47,767 nt of DNA from JANPLN01 sp041736155 (GTDB lineage: Bacteria; Bdellovibrionota; Bdellovibrionia; Bdellovibrionales; JAGQZY01): assembly GCA_041736155.1 (NCBI GenBank), contig JBGSUL010000095.1:1-47767 (forward strand), written 5' to 3'. Position 1 is the first letter of the stretch, and each line of letters starts with the position of its first letter. The notes beneath the pieces were generated by a model. The model was not told the DNA's origin, did no database searches, and was given only the letters and a program-made list of their open reading frames with translations. Below, piece after piece: positions 1-8,703 of this stretch. The position numbers were made by a program, and so were the translations under genes.

Positions 1-158
1 CCTCGTAAAACTTGGGTAAATGAAGAGTTTTCCAGTTCACCCATTGGGTGATAAATTATCAAATCTATTTTACTTTGCGAACATAGAACCCGCGCGGCTT
101 ACGCCGCGTCGGAGAGATTTTCTAAATTCTGATTCAGGATACAAATGCAGAAGTTGTT

Positions 159-1958
159 TTGAGAAGGCAAAGAGTCGTGGGGCAATTGAAGGACCCTATT
201 TCAATCAAGTACAAGGAGGAAATGAATAGCCAAAATATCAGTGGAATTTGGGAGGAGCCAATTCTCGGGGTGGGAGACAAACTTTTGGGGGTGCTTTCCA
301 TTTTTTCGCCCCAGCCGCAAAAGGAAACTGAAAGTAATATAAAGATCATAAAATCGGCAGCCCAGGTTCTCTCATTGTCGCTCGAACATTCTAGAACTCA
401 GGAATTTTTGAATAAAACAGTTTCTCTTCTGAATGCCACGGTTGAGTCCACGGCTGATGGAATTTTAGTCATCGACAACGAAGGAAAAATTGTTAGTCTA
501 AATAGAAAATTCCTAAAAATATGGAACATTCCACAAGAGATTATATCTTCTGGCCAAGATAAAAAGGCATTGGAACACGCGATCCGTCAGTTGCGAGACC
601 CGGAAAAATTTTTAGCGAAGGTTGAAGAATTGTATCGCACTCCCGAAGCGGAAAGTTTCGATTTTCTAGAATTTAAAGATGGCCGCTGCATCGAGAGATA
701 CTCGCAGCCGCAAAAACTAGATGGTGTAACTATAGGGAGGGTCTGGAGCTTTCGCGATGTGACAGATCGCTTCCGTGCAGAGATTGCAGCCAAAGCCGCA
801 GACCAAGCGAGAATTCACTTCCTTGCTAATGTCAGTCATGAAATTCGAACCCCGCTGGGAGCTATTATGGGGTTTTCAGAAATGTTATCCACGCCGTTTC
901 TAAAGGCGGACGAAACACAGAGTATTGTTGGTAAAATTAAAGCAAATGGCGAGCATCTTTTAAAAATTATCGAAGAAATATTGGATAGTTCTAAGTTGGA
1001 GTTCGGGCGATTTGACATGGATCGCAGCAACGTTGATTTGTGTTCTCTCTTAGTGGATACGCAGAACGTCTTATTAAATAAAATTCAACAAAAGGGAATC
1101 GAGTTTTCATTAGAAGTCGAGGGTGAACTTCCCCGCATGATTTGCACAGATAGTCGAAGGTTGAAACAAATTCTTTTAAATCTCCTCGATAACAGCATTA
1201 AATTTACAGAATCTGGAAAGGTCTCCTTGCGAGTGAGCCGAGTTGAAAAGAATTTTTTCAAATTTACTGTGAAGGATACGGGGATTGGAATAAGCAAAGA
1301 GCAAGCAGAAAAATTATTTATTCCCTTCTCACAGGTGGATAGCTCCTACTCGCGTCGGCATAAAGGGACGGGACTGGGGTTGGCTTTAGCTCGCCAGTTA
1401 GCACAGATGTTGGGGGGAGATGTTGTTCTCACAGAGTCTGCGATAGGGATCGGCAGCACGTTTACGGCTACGATTGCCGCAGAAATACCCGAGGGAGAGC
1501 CACAAGTTTTCTTTAATAAAATTGGAAACTTTGTTGAAGGAAACGAAAAAATTGACAAAAAAACTCAAGAGCAATCATCTGGCACCTCTTTGCAAGGAGT
1601 GTCGCTCCTGTTAGTGGATGATACGTATGACAATCAATTGATTATTAAGCATTTTTTAAAAAATTTAGGAGTGCAAATTGATACTGCGGCAGATGGGAGA
1701 GAGGGTGTCGACAAAGCATCTCGACGCAACTACGATATCATTCTCATGGACATCCAAATGCCACAGATGGATGGGTATCAGGCGGTAAGTCTCCTTCGTA
1801 ATAAGGGCTATGCGGGAACAGTGATATCACTGACGGCTCATGCCGGTGAGCAAGAGCGAGTCAAAGCTATGGAGGCAGGTTTTAATGATTTTTTGACCAA
1901 ACCCGTCAGTCGGCAAACTTTAATAAATACAATATCTCAGCACTTAAAAAGGACGTAA
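159..1958 (+). CDS. Hybrid histidine kinase (partial GAF-PAS-HisKA-HATPase-REC)
   Basis: Hybrid sensor kinase, predicted cytoplasmic because no membrane segment is visible. Order: the last part of a GAF-like domain (about residues 25-80), a PAS domain (about 88-207), HisKA with phosphoacceptor His227 in FLANVSHEIRTPLG, HATPase with N-box N341/N345, G1 box DTGIG at 373 and G2 box GTGLGL at 403, then a receiver with acidic pair D487/D488, phospho-Asp531 in ILMDIQMP, T559 and K581. The start is uncertain: TTG at 159 is used here, and ATG at 222 has a strong AAGGAGG but only 2 nt spacing. GAF-like sequence continues in frame up to a stop at 123, so the protein appears to have lost the front half of its GAF domain. 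The receiver is C-terminal, so phosphate probably passes on to a separate Hpt protein. Signal and target are unknown. Confidence 0.88.
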   Translation: MRRQRVVGQLKDPISIKYKEEMNSQNISGIWEEPILGVGDKLLGVLSIFSPQPQKETESNIKIIKSAAQVLSLSLEHSRTQEFLNKTVSLLNATVESTADGILVIDNEGKIVSLNRKFLKIWNIPQEIISSGQDKKALEHAIRQLRDPEKFLAKVEELYRTPEAESFDFLEFKDGRCIERYSQPQKLDGVTIGRVWSFRDVTDRFRAEIAAKAADQARIHFLANVSHEIRTPLGAIMGFSEMLSTPFLKADETQSIVGKIKANGEHLLKIIEEILDSSKLEFGRFDMDRSNVDLCSLLVDTQNVLLNKIQQKGIEFSLEVEGELPRMICTDSRRLKQILLNLLDNSIKFTESGKVSLRVSRVEKNFFKFTVKDTGIGISKEQAEKLFIPFSQVDSSYSRRHKGTGLGLALARQLAQMLGGDVVLTESAIGIGSTFTATIAAEIPEGEPQVFFNKIGNFVEGNEKIDKKTQEQSSGTSLQGVSLLLVDDTYDNQLIIKHFLKNLGVQIDTAADGREGVDKASRRNYDIILMDIQMPQMDGYQAVSLLRNKGYAGTVISLTAHAGEQERVKAMEAGFNDFLTKPVSRQTLINTISQHLKRT

Positions 1959-2002
1959 AATTCACCATTCAGATTTCGAAATTGGTTGAGTGAAGCGAAG
2001 GA

Positions 2003-2024
2003 CCTGGCGCAGTAAAACGCCAGG
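2003..2024. terminator. Hairpin between convergent genes, possible terminator
   Basis: A perfect 7-bp stem CCTGGCG/CGCCAGG with an 8-nt loop lies between the ends of the kinase gene (+) and the DUF1254 gene (-). It has no T-tract on either side, so intrinsic termination would be weak; an RNA-stabilising hairpin is equally possible. Confidence 0.4.
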
Positions 2025-2042
2025 CCAAAGATCGCATGAGGC

Positions 2043-3440
2043 TTACTTCACCTTTTCAACAGATGGAGCGCGCCATGTGCCATCCAGCATTTCTTGTTTT
2101 GGCCAGTAGGTGCGTAACATTAAGTTAAAGGCACCTGCAGGTGCGGGCAACCAGTTGGCTTCCTTGGCTTTGCCCGGAGAATCTTTTTGAATATAAATAT
2201 ACAAAGAGCCGTCGGCATTGTACTTCATCTTGTTGCGCATGTTGAGGTTGTAACGGTTGAGTGAATTCGTCACAAAAAAGTAATTGGCATCATACATGGT
2301 GATGGACCAAAAACCATTGACCGGAGGTGTTGTTTTGAGATGCAGGACGTACTTGCTCGCACCATTCAATGGTGCTCCTGTTGAATCTACATCGGCCGAT
2401 GGATAAATCGCATCTTGTTGTAGATTTGCACCAAGGCCAAAATAGGTAATAAACGCACGTTGCGCATAATCAGTTCCATAGTCCCCGGTTTTATTTGCAT
2501 AAACCCAACCATTGATGATTTCGCCAGCGCGTGCGCGCTGAGCAACGATCTTTTGTTTTGCAGCCTGCGTGGCTCCATTCACCGCTTTTTGAACTTCGGG
2601 CGCTAAAGAGCTAAAATTAAAATCCTGGCCAGGAGTTATGCCAAGGCGTTGAAGTTTGTTAACCATGTCAGCGTCAGCCGCTGTCGGTGGGTTATTTTTT
2701 AAAAGTTGTGCAAGCAAAGTAAAATACTGTTCTCCGCTCAGTGCATCTACTTGGTCGCGTGGATGTGTCTTCATATCGATCGAAGCATCGACTTTTCCTT
2801 TTGTCGGAGAATACTTTTTATTCAGAGCACTGAGGGGGGTGAGTTTAAGACCATTTTGGAAAGTATGAACTTTTTTAAAGTCTTCGGGAGTACCAGATGA
2901 ATACGTGCGTCCCAGAATCCATACCATCGCTGTGGGAGATTTATATTCCACCATTCCTTGTGGGACTTGGCCTTTCCAATTGGGTCCTGTAAGCAAATAC
3001 GTTTGTTTGCCATCACCCGTGGTTCGGCTGCCCGGGGCCTGAAATACATCTGTCCAACCCGAAAGCATCGGCATAAGGTAGTAGCGCTTTCCCGAAGCGG
3101 GAATAGAGAACACATACGCCTCTTGATTCAGATCCAGCCACGCAAGAGAGTAGAGCGTGTCGGAATTGGGTGCGGTCACCTCTCGATCTTTCACGCTAGG
3201 GAAATTCCGTAAGTGTGCAAATTGACCCATAGGTGCGAGTTTTCCCATGGAGGAGGGAACATTCGTCATTACGCGTCGAGTGTATTCCATGGTGATGAGG
3301 GGGTAACCATAAACATAAGCTTCAATGGCATCTTCGGCCACTGTTGTAGAATTTGTACTTTTGCTTGAGGAGGAGCAACTCACCCCTACCAAGGCTGCGA
3401 GAAGAACCCCTAAAGTAAAAAACAATCGTAGATTTTTCAT
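2043..3440 (-). CDS. DUF1254/DUF1214 domain lipoprotein
   Basis: 465-aa exported protein of the paired DUF1254 and DUF1214 type, whose biochemical role is not established. The N-terminus is a signal peptide ending in a lipobox-like GVSC with Cys22, so it is probably lipid-anchored. The DUF1254 part is recognised by AYVYGYPLITMEYTRR near residue 43 and by APNSDTLYSLAWLDL. The C-terminal DUF1214 part is recognised by PPVNGFWSITMYDANYFFV. The start ATG has TAGGAG eight nt upstream. It stands alone between two hybrid kinases pointing the other way and converges on the first; co-regulation by them is only a guess. Length is usual for this two-domain family. Confidence 0.85.
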   Translation of the reverse strand: MKNLRLFFTLGVLLAALVGVSCSSSSKSTNSTTVAEDAIEAYVYGYPLITMEYTRRVMTNVPSSMGKLAPMGQFAHLRNFPSVKDREVTAPNSDTLYSLAWLDLNQEAYVFSIPASGKRYYLMPMLSGWTDVFQAPGSRTTGDGKQTYLLTGPNWKGQVPQGMVEYKSPTAMVWILGRTYSSGTPEDFKKVHTFQNGLKLTPLSALNKKYSPTKGKVDASIDMKTHPRDQVDALSGEQYFTLLAQLLKNNPPTAADADMVNKLQRLGITPGQDFNFSSLAPEVQKAVNGATQAAKQKIVAQRARAGEIINGWVYANKTGDYGTDYAQRAFITYFGLGANLQQDAIYPSADVDSTGAPLNGASKYVLHLKTTPPVNGFWSITMYDANYFFVTNSLNRYNLNMRNKMKYNADGSLYIYIQKDSPGKAKEANWLPAPAGAFNLMLRTYWPKQEMLDGTWRAPSVEKVK

Positions 3441-3599
3441 AAATAACTCCTATTTGTTTGCTTACTAAACTTTCCTGCGATTTTATGGGGTGAAGGTGAG
3501 AGAAGTCTATGGGTATGTGCACTGTTAGTTAGAAAAATTTACATATTTTTAAAGTTTACTTTGGGTCACGGTAAGAGCTTTTGAAAAATCAACAGGCTA

Positions 3600-5510
3600 T
3601 TGCTCAAAAAATTTAAAGAGTTTATACTTCATCGAGTCGATACCCATTCGCAAACTTTCAGTGGTATGAGCTTTGAGGTCCTACAGATGTTCCTTAAAAA
3701 ACTAAACCCGTTACGTATTACTCGAGTCATTTATCTCGGTACAAAAGATCGTCATTCTTTAACTGAAAATCGCATTACAATTTTTATTAATATTTTATCC
3801 CTATTTGGTGTTTTTGCCGCAGTGATGACGTATTTCCAACTTTTTCAGCTGGGAATTCATGGTTCCTATCTAATCAATTATTTAATTATTGCTGCTTCTG
3901 CGTTTTTGGTCTTGGTTCTGAATTTATGCGGTTATATTATTGCTTCACGAATTGTGACAATTCTATTGCTCAATTTGACATCGTGGAATGCTCTCATATT
4001 TTTTGGGAGGACATTCAACGGGTATTATTTATTCTTTGTGGCGATCGTATTTAGCATTATCGCTTTTCCCAAGTCGCGAAAGAATTTACGCTGGTCTTCG
4101 TTGTCGTTGTCTCTGATGGGCTTACCACTTGCGGATTATTTAACCCACAGCAAGATTCTGCCCATTACCGGTTTGGATTCCTCACAATTTCCAGTTTATG
4201 TATTAATATCCGATACCATCATCACTTCTTTTTTTCTTGTAGTGATTTTATTAATTGAGAGTTATTTATCAGAAAAGAATGAAGTTGAGTTGATCAACCT
4301 TAATAAGAATCTGGAAAATCTGGTAGAAAAACGGACGGCCCTTTTAGGTACAGCGAGGGAGGAGGCTATGGCAGCGAGTCGTGCGAAATCTCGATTTATC
4401 GCCAACACCTCCCATGAGCTCAGAACTCCGCTCGGTGCGATCATCGGTTTTGTCGATTTACTTCTAGACACCAATCCCAGCGAGCTCGATCGAAGAAGGT
4501 ATTTGGAAATTGTTAAGCGTAGCGGGAATCAACTTTTAGAAATCGTCAACGAAGTACTAGATCTCTCCAAAATTGAAGCTGAAAGACTGGAAGTTGAAAA
4601 TCAAGAGTTTGTATTGGGCGATTTAATTCAGGACATTCAATCGGTAATGAGTTTGAAGGCGGAAAGCAAAGGCCTAACCTTTTCTGTTGAAACCATTGGG
4701 TCCTTGCCCGAGCGGATTGAAAGTGACCCTTTACGGCTCAAACAAATTTTGATGAACCTTATTGGAAATGCCATCAAATTTACCGATCGTGGAAGTGTGA
4801 CAGTCAAGATCAGTGAAGGTCATCACACGGAACACGCTACAAGTTTGCAGTTTGATGTGGAAGATACAGGAATGGGAATCGATGAAGAGAATGCCAAAAA
4901 TCTATTCAAGGCTTTTTTTCAGGCGGATAGTACATTGCTGAGAAAGTTTGGTGGTACAGGCCTGGGTCTTGCTTTATCAAAAAGCCTTGCTGAACTTTTA
5001 AATGGCGATGTGATTCTCTATAAATCGGTGCTGGGGAAAGGGTCTGTTTTTCGCCTCACGATTCAATGCAAAACTGTGCCATTTGAAAAACCGAATGTCA
5101 CATCACCGGAAGTGCTCAGTGTCGCTCCCAAACAAGACTTGAAGGACAAGCTTATTTTGGTCGTTGATGACAGCCGCGATAATCAGATTTTGGTAGGTCA
5201 TTTTTTAACCCACGCAGGAGCGCAGGTGAACATTGCCGAAAATGGTCAAAAAGCCCTAGAGATGATCGCCAGTGAGCCCCGATACGAAGTGGTCCTTATG
5301 GATTTACAAATGCCTGTCTTGGACGGCTATGAGGCCACACGTCAGTTGCGCGCACAGGGTTTTAAAGTTCCGATCATTGCGTTTACGGCTCATGCCATGA
5401 AAGAGGAGCGAGACAGATCCAAAGAGGCCGGTTTCGATGGATATCTCACCAAACCCATTCGCCCCCAACAACTTATTTCCGCGCTTGTGAAAGTCATCTA
5501 CAAAAAATAA
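3600..5510 (+). CDS. Membrane hybrid histidine kinase (6TM-HisKA-HATPase-REC)
   Basis: 636-aa inner-membrane hybrid kinase. Residues about 60-222 form roughly six hydrophobic segments that act as the sensor region without a recognised named domain. A coiled-coil linker (225-262) follows, then HisKA with His272 in NTSHELRTPLG, HATPase with N386/N390, DTGMG at 422 and GTGLGL at 452, and a receiver with D523/D524, phospho-Asp568 in VLMDLQMP, T596 and K618. The kinase and receiver parts resemble those of the kinase at 159-1958, so the two are probably paralogues with exchanged sensor regions. The start is uncertain: TTG at 3600 has no clear ribosome site, while ATG at 3687 has GAGG nine nt upstream and keeps all membrane segments. 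No output regulator is encoded next to it. Confidence 0.88.
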   Translation: MLKKFKEFILHRVDTHSQTFSGMSFEVLQMFLKKLNPLRITRVIYLGTKDRHSLTENRITIFINILSLFGVFAAVMTYFQLFQLGIHGSYLINYLIIAASAFLVLVLNLCGYIIASRIVTILLLNLTSWNALIFFGRTFNGYYLFFVAIVFSIIAFPKSRKNLRWSSLSLSLMGLPLADYLTHSKILPITGLDSSQFPVYVLISDTIITSFFLVVILLIESYLSEKNEVELINLNKNLENLVEKRTALLGTAREEAMAASRAKSRFIANTSHELRTPLGAIIGFVDLLLDTNPSELDRRRYLEIVKRSGNQLLEIVNEVLDLSKIEAERLEVENQEFVLGDLIQDIQSVMSLKAESKGLTFSVETIGSLPERIESDPLRLKQILMNLIGNAIKFTDRGSVTVKISEGHHTEHATSLQFDVEDTGMGIDEENAKNLFKAFFQADSTLLRKFGGTGLGLALSKSLAELLNGDVILYKSVLGKGSVFRLTIQCKTVPFEKPNVTSPEVLSVAPKQDLKDKLILVVDDSRDNQILVGHFLTHAGAQVNIAENGQKALEMIASEPRYEVVLMDLQMPVLDGYEATRQLRAQGFKVPIIAFTAHAMKEERDRSKEAGFDGYLTKPIRPQQLISALVKVIYKK

Positions 5511-5602
5511 AGACCTCATCGCGATGATTTGCACCGTTCCATAAGAGGAGGTTGTTTCTTCGCTGCCTGCCCAGTAGCCTATCTTACGGAAGTGGGGGTT
5601 GT

Positions 5603-6250
5603 ATGGCCAAAATCATAATTCTTTTTCTTTCTCTCATAGTGACTTTCGCAGCAACTGCAAAAAATAAAGATCTGTGTGCACAAGTGGCGGAACATCTCGA
5701 CGAGGGCGATTTAATTTTTCTCGATATCGACAATAAAATTTTTGAGAACGTGGCGATTGCGACCAAAACATGGACTTCGCATGTGGGAGTAGCCGTTTAC
5801 AACGAAGGCTGGTTTGTTGTCGAGAGTGCCGTGCTTTTTTCGCGCGAAACACCTTTATGCAAATACCTTTCGCGCACGGAAGAGGAGCGTGTTGAAGTCC
5901 GACGACTGAGCAAAATGCTGACGCAGGATCAAGTAGAAGACCTCAAATTTGAGCTCTCCACACAAATGGGCATTTTGTACGACACAGGATTTAATTACGA
6001 AGGCGACGGCCTCTTCTGTTCAAAACTTGTCTACAATGCCTTTAAAAATGTCTTGCAAGTCGAAGTGGGCGAAATCAAAACGTTCCGTCAAGTCTTTGCC
6101 GAGAACCCGGAAGGCAGTCTCACATTTTGGCAGTGGTGGTTTTTAGGAAGTATTCCTTGGGAGCGCCGAACCGTCACTCCCAAAGATCAATTAATTGACG
6201 CCGATTTTTTCACCGTCTTTCAACACGGTGAACTTTCAGCCTCGTACTGA
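5603..6250 (+). CDS. YiiX/YebB-like NlpC/P60-type cysteine hydrolase, exported
   Basis: 215-aa protein resembling the circularly permuted NlpC/P60 (YiiX/YebB) hydrolases, a papain-like fold acting on peptide or amide bonds, possibly in the cell wall or on lipids. A signal peptide of about 18 residues (MAKIIILFLSLIVTF...) precedes the order typical of the permuted group: EGDLIFLD, then the catalytic-type His in TSHVGVAVY, an acidic residue in VVESAV, and the nucleophile-type Cys in GLFCSKLVYNAF. ATG 5603 is chosen because GGAAGTGGGGG lies just upstream and it starts the signal peptide directly; a TTG at 5552 would add 17 poor residues. The substrate cannot be read from the sequence. It appears monocistronic. 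Confidence 0.75.
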   Translation: MAKIIILFLSLIVTFAATAKNKDLCAQVAEHLDEGDLIFLDIDNKIFENVAIATKTWTSHVGVAVYNEGWFVVESAVLFSRETPLCKYLSRTEEERVEVRRLSKMLTQDQVEDLKFELSTQMGILYDTGFNYEGDGLFCSKLVYNAFKNVLQVEVGEIKTFRQVFAENPEGSLTFWQWWFLGSIPWERRTVTPKDQLIDADFFTVFQHGELSASY

Positions 6251-6347
6251 GTAGACACTACTCTGTCACCTCACTGTAAAAAAGAAAAACTTACATTTAT
6301 TAAGTAACTCGGTTGTTTTTTTGCAAACCAACAATCAGATTGGGCGC

Positions 6348-7160
6348 ATGCATTTTATCATTTTTATTTTGGCTGCGATTTTTTTATCATTCGAAGCGCG
6401 CGCAGGTTTGTCCTGCCATGAGTTAGTTCAATCGGCAGAAATTCAGACATCTGTTGAGTGGAGCCAACACCGTCCCCTTGTATTTACAAACACAGAAGTT
6501 CACCGCCGAAACAACAATATGGGCCAGCAACAAGTGGGCGAGTTACGATTAGACAGCTGGTTTGAGCTACCGCCGTATGATAGCGGTTTTTATAATTTCG
6601 TTGGTATCACCAAAGGGGGACAAATCTATCATGTCATCGACTGGGAAGGGCATCGTCGCATAGCACGGCTTCTCAGTGGAACGCGTTTATATGTAGAGCT
6701 CTATCTGCTAAATGGCCAACTTCTTGTGGCGCAAGATCAAAATGGGGATTTATTTGTATACTCGCCAGAAGTATGGAGGAAGTCTCCCCTGAAAAAAATT
6801 GTTAAACAAGCCATGGCTTTTAATTCGCTGCTCTTTATTTCTGCAACATCTATTTTTTATTCGATGGCCCCGAGTGCTGTGGAGGAATTACTGTTTCCCA
6901 TTGTTGCAAGTGTCATTGGAGTCAGTACTTCTCTTCAGACGAGTTTTTGGGCGCTTTTCAAATATGAAAGACTTAATACTTACCCCGATGGTTTTATCAA
7001 AACGGCTTGGAATAGGAATGATTCCATTGATGCAGAGGTGGCTGTTCGCCAAATCGATGAAAGATTTGTAGAGGGGCTGAGTCTCTCTCGGGATATGTTG
7101 CCGCCCGATTTAATAAATTTGCCGCCTCCTGTAGAGGCGGCAACAGAAAGCATTCGTTAA
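6348..7160 (+). CDS. Exported protein of unknown function
   Basis: 270 aa, no family recognised. ATG 6348 starts a clear signal peptide (MHFIIFILAAIFLSFEARA) followed by a mature domain with many Trp, Tyr and acidic residues (e.g. FYNFVGITKGGQIYHVIDW, WFELPPYDSGF). A hydrophobic pair at about residues 156-205 could be membrane segments. The C-terminus is proline-rich. A TTG at 6321 would extend it by nine residues. The final codons overlap a perfect hairpin (7119-7143) that probably terminates transcription. The neighbours are also exported, but nothing indicates a shared pathway. Confidence 0.6.
   Translation: MHFIIFILAAIFLSFEARAGLSCHELVQSAEIQTSVEWSQHRPLVFTNTEVHRRNNNMGQQQVGELRLDSWFELPPYDSGFYNFVGITKGGQIYHVIDWEGHRRIARLLSGTRLYVELYLLNGQLLVAQDQNGDLFVYSPEVWRKSPLKKIVKQAMAFNSLLFISATSIFYSMAPSAVEELLFPIVASVIGVSTSLQTSFWALFKYERLNTYPDGFIKTAWNRNDSIDAEVAVRQIDERFVEGLSLSRDMLPPDLINLPPPVEAATESIR
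7119..7143. terminator. Perfect 10-bp hairpin inside the end of a CDS
   Basis: TTGCCGCCTC and GAGGCGGCAA pair exactly around the loop CTGTA. The stem lies within the last codons of the gene ending at 7160 and just past the end of the convergent gene ending at 7157. On the minus strand it is followed by ATTTATT, so it may terminate that gene; on the plus strand no T-run follows. Confidence 0.5.
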
Positions 7161-7846
7161 AGTTCTAACACCTTACAAAGACCATCGACAAAAAAGCTGC
7201 GCTTGGCATGGTTCGCCATTAGAGGGTTTTTGAGTTCCCACTCAAGAGCGATCTCTAATCCCGCAATGGGATCTTCCATAGAGCCCACATTGATGGCATC
7301 GGCAATTCGCACGTTAGCATCAAAGTTATAGCCCCACTTCACTTGCAGATCTTGTGGATGGATAGACACGTTGGCAAGGTAGTGCCCTTTATTTCCATAT
7401 TTGCCTTCGCAGGTGTAAATCAATTTGTAAGTCAGATTGAGTGTGTCGATATTAAAAGCATTGGTATAGCGTAACTCATAGGTTTTTGTCTGCGGAGGAT
7501 GCCAGTTTGACATATAAAAAGGGCAATTCGCGCCGGCGGGTATGGCCGATGCCGAATTGGAAGCATAGTTGATGACCGGCGCTCCATCTTTGATGATTTG
7601 CCAAATCTCTTTCCCAATCGTGATTAACTCATGAACATCAAAACGATCTTTGTGTTCTTCTTGGCACTGTTCACGAGACAGTTTTGCAAATTTGGCTAGC
7701 TCCAGATCAGTGAGTGGCGCTGATGGAATTTCGCGATGTTCGAGAGTCCACCCTGGTGGCAGTGTTTCGGTGAATGTTTTGGTGTTGAGTGTGTCGGCGT
7801 GTGCATGCGCACCCAATAATAAGAATACTAAAAATACATTTTTCAT
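7157..7846 (-). CDS. Exported protein of unknown function
   Basis: 229 aa with a clean signal peptide (MKNVFLVFLLLGAHAHA, cleavage predicted before DTLNTK). The mature part has a few cysteines (EQCQEEH, NCPFYMSN, YTCEGKYG, GLCKVLEL) compatible with periplasmic disulfides, and beta-type alternation in its second half. No family is recognised. ATG at 7846 has a strong AGGGAGGGG upstream. The gene overlaps the end of the convergent neighbour by 4 nt. Its shared signal-peptide and cysteine pattern with other orphans here is typical of periplasmic proteins but says nothing of function. Confidence 0.65.
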   Translation of the reverse strand: MKNVFLVFLLLGAHAHADTLNTKTFTETLPPGWTLEHREIPSAPLTDLELAKFAKLSREQCQEEHKDRFDVHELITIGKEIWQIIKDGAPVINYASNSASAIPAGANCPFYMSNWHPPQTKTYELRYTNAFNIDTLNLTYKLIYTCEGKYGNKGHYLANVSIHPQDLQVKWGYNFDANVRIADAINVGSMEDPIAGLEIALEWELKNPLMANHAKRSFFVDGLCKVLEL

Positions 7847-7944
7847 AATCCCCTCCCTTGGGACTCCTACGATTTCACATCCACAGGTGAGGTCAAGAGG
7901 TCAGAAACGGTGCAGAAATGCCGTAAAAGCCGCGCTGGGAGCAG

Positions 7945-8673
7945 ATGAGATCGAAATTGAACCGGAAACCCTTGATATTCTTAGATTTGCTAAATCAAAA
8001 AAGAAAATTGTTAATGTTTTGTCAGGGTTTAAGAGTATTTAAGATTGCGCTTTTAAGAAAACTGCACGATAGCAAAAGGATGCAACAGTTTTTATCTGAG
8101 CCAAATCAACAAAAAGTGAAAATCATGAGTGAAGACCCGCAGCCGGGACCGGATGGTTTTCCTTACATGATGTTGCAAACCGACGCACAGGGAGAAGAAC
8201 CTTTTCTCAACGTGGTGGACTGGTGTATTTCTCGTGGTATTGGCATAGTTCTCAATCCGCAAAAAGAAAACCCCGACTATATTTTTACGTTTGGAATGTT
8301 GTGGAATTATCGCGAGCGTGCGGAGTTTTTTACGCAGTCCCCCGTAGTTTCTGGTTTAGGAGATCTGCGTGTGGAAGGCGAAAAACCGCTGTTTGCCGGA
8401 CACCCTTCTGAGAGTTATTGGCCGCAGGATATCCGAAAAATATTTAAAGAATTTCTTGTTCAGCAAAGTGTGCTCAATGTGAGAGTTTTGATGCTGGCAG
8501 AGAAACAAGATGGCCCTATGGATTTAGTCTTTTCTCTGGAATCTCTCGGGAATCCGCAGCAAAAAGAATGGGCAGGTATTCTCGAAGCTTTTTCGTGGTT
8601 TTTCCCTCGACATTATTCACTCAGCCTGGTGAGCGAAAAGAATATCAAAGGCTTGTCTTTTGCGAACCTCTAA
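7945..8673 (+). CDS. Cytoplasmic protein of unknown function
   Basis: Up to 242 aa with no signal peptide and no recognised family. The well-behaved part begins near MSEDPQPGPDGFPYMMLQTD and continues with a mixed alpha/beta pattern (LNVVDWCISRGIGIVLNP, YIFTFGMLWNYRERAEFF, NVRVLMLAEKQDGPMDLVFS). The start is doubtful: ATG 7945 has GGGAG three nt upstream, ATG 8014 has little, and the basic first 45 residues look unlike the rest. A second frame over 7930-8040 reads more like protein (ALGADEIEIEPETLDILRF), so an N-terminal frameshift is possible. It is followed by the OmpA-family gene after a 30-nt gap. Confidence 0.55.
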   Translation: MRSKLNRKPLIFLDLLNQKRKLLMFCQGLRVFKIALLRKLHDSKRMQQFLSEPNQQKVKIMSEDPQPGPDGFPYMMLQTDAQGEEPFLNVVDWCISRGIGIVLNPQKENPDYIFTFGMLWNYRERAEFFTQSPVVSGLGDLRVEGEKPLFAGHPSESYWPQDIRKIFKEFLVQQSVLNVRVLMLAEKQDGPMDLVFSLESLGNPQQKEWAGILEAFSWFFPRHYSLSLVSEKNIKGLSFANL

Positions 8674-8688
8674 GCAATAAAATAGTAT
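8660..8688 (+). promoter_or_regulatory. Candidate sigma-70 promoter for the OmpA-family gene
   Basis: TTGCGA (8660-8665), a 17-nt gap and TAGTAT (8683-8688) sit upstream of the strong ribosome site AGGAGG at 8694-8699. Each hexamer matches the consensus at 4 of 6 positions. Part of it lies in the end of the preceding gene. Confidence 0.35.
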
Positions 8689-8703
8689 ACCCAGGAGGAC
8701 AGT

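Noticed and set aside
20..229. Open frame with MKSFPVHPLGDK... before the first kinase
   Set aside because: No family pattern or ribosome site; the GAF-like sequence is in the other frame.
5517..5528. TCATCGCGATGA palindrome after the second kinase as terminator
   Set aside because: Too short and without a T-tract; may be chance.
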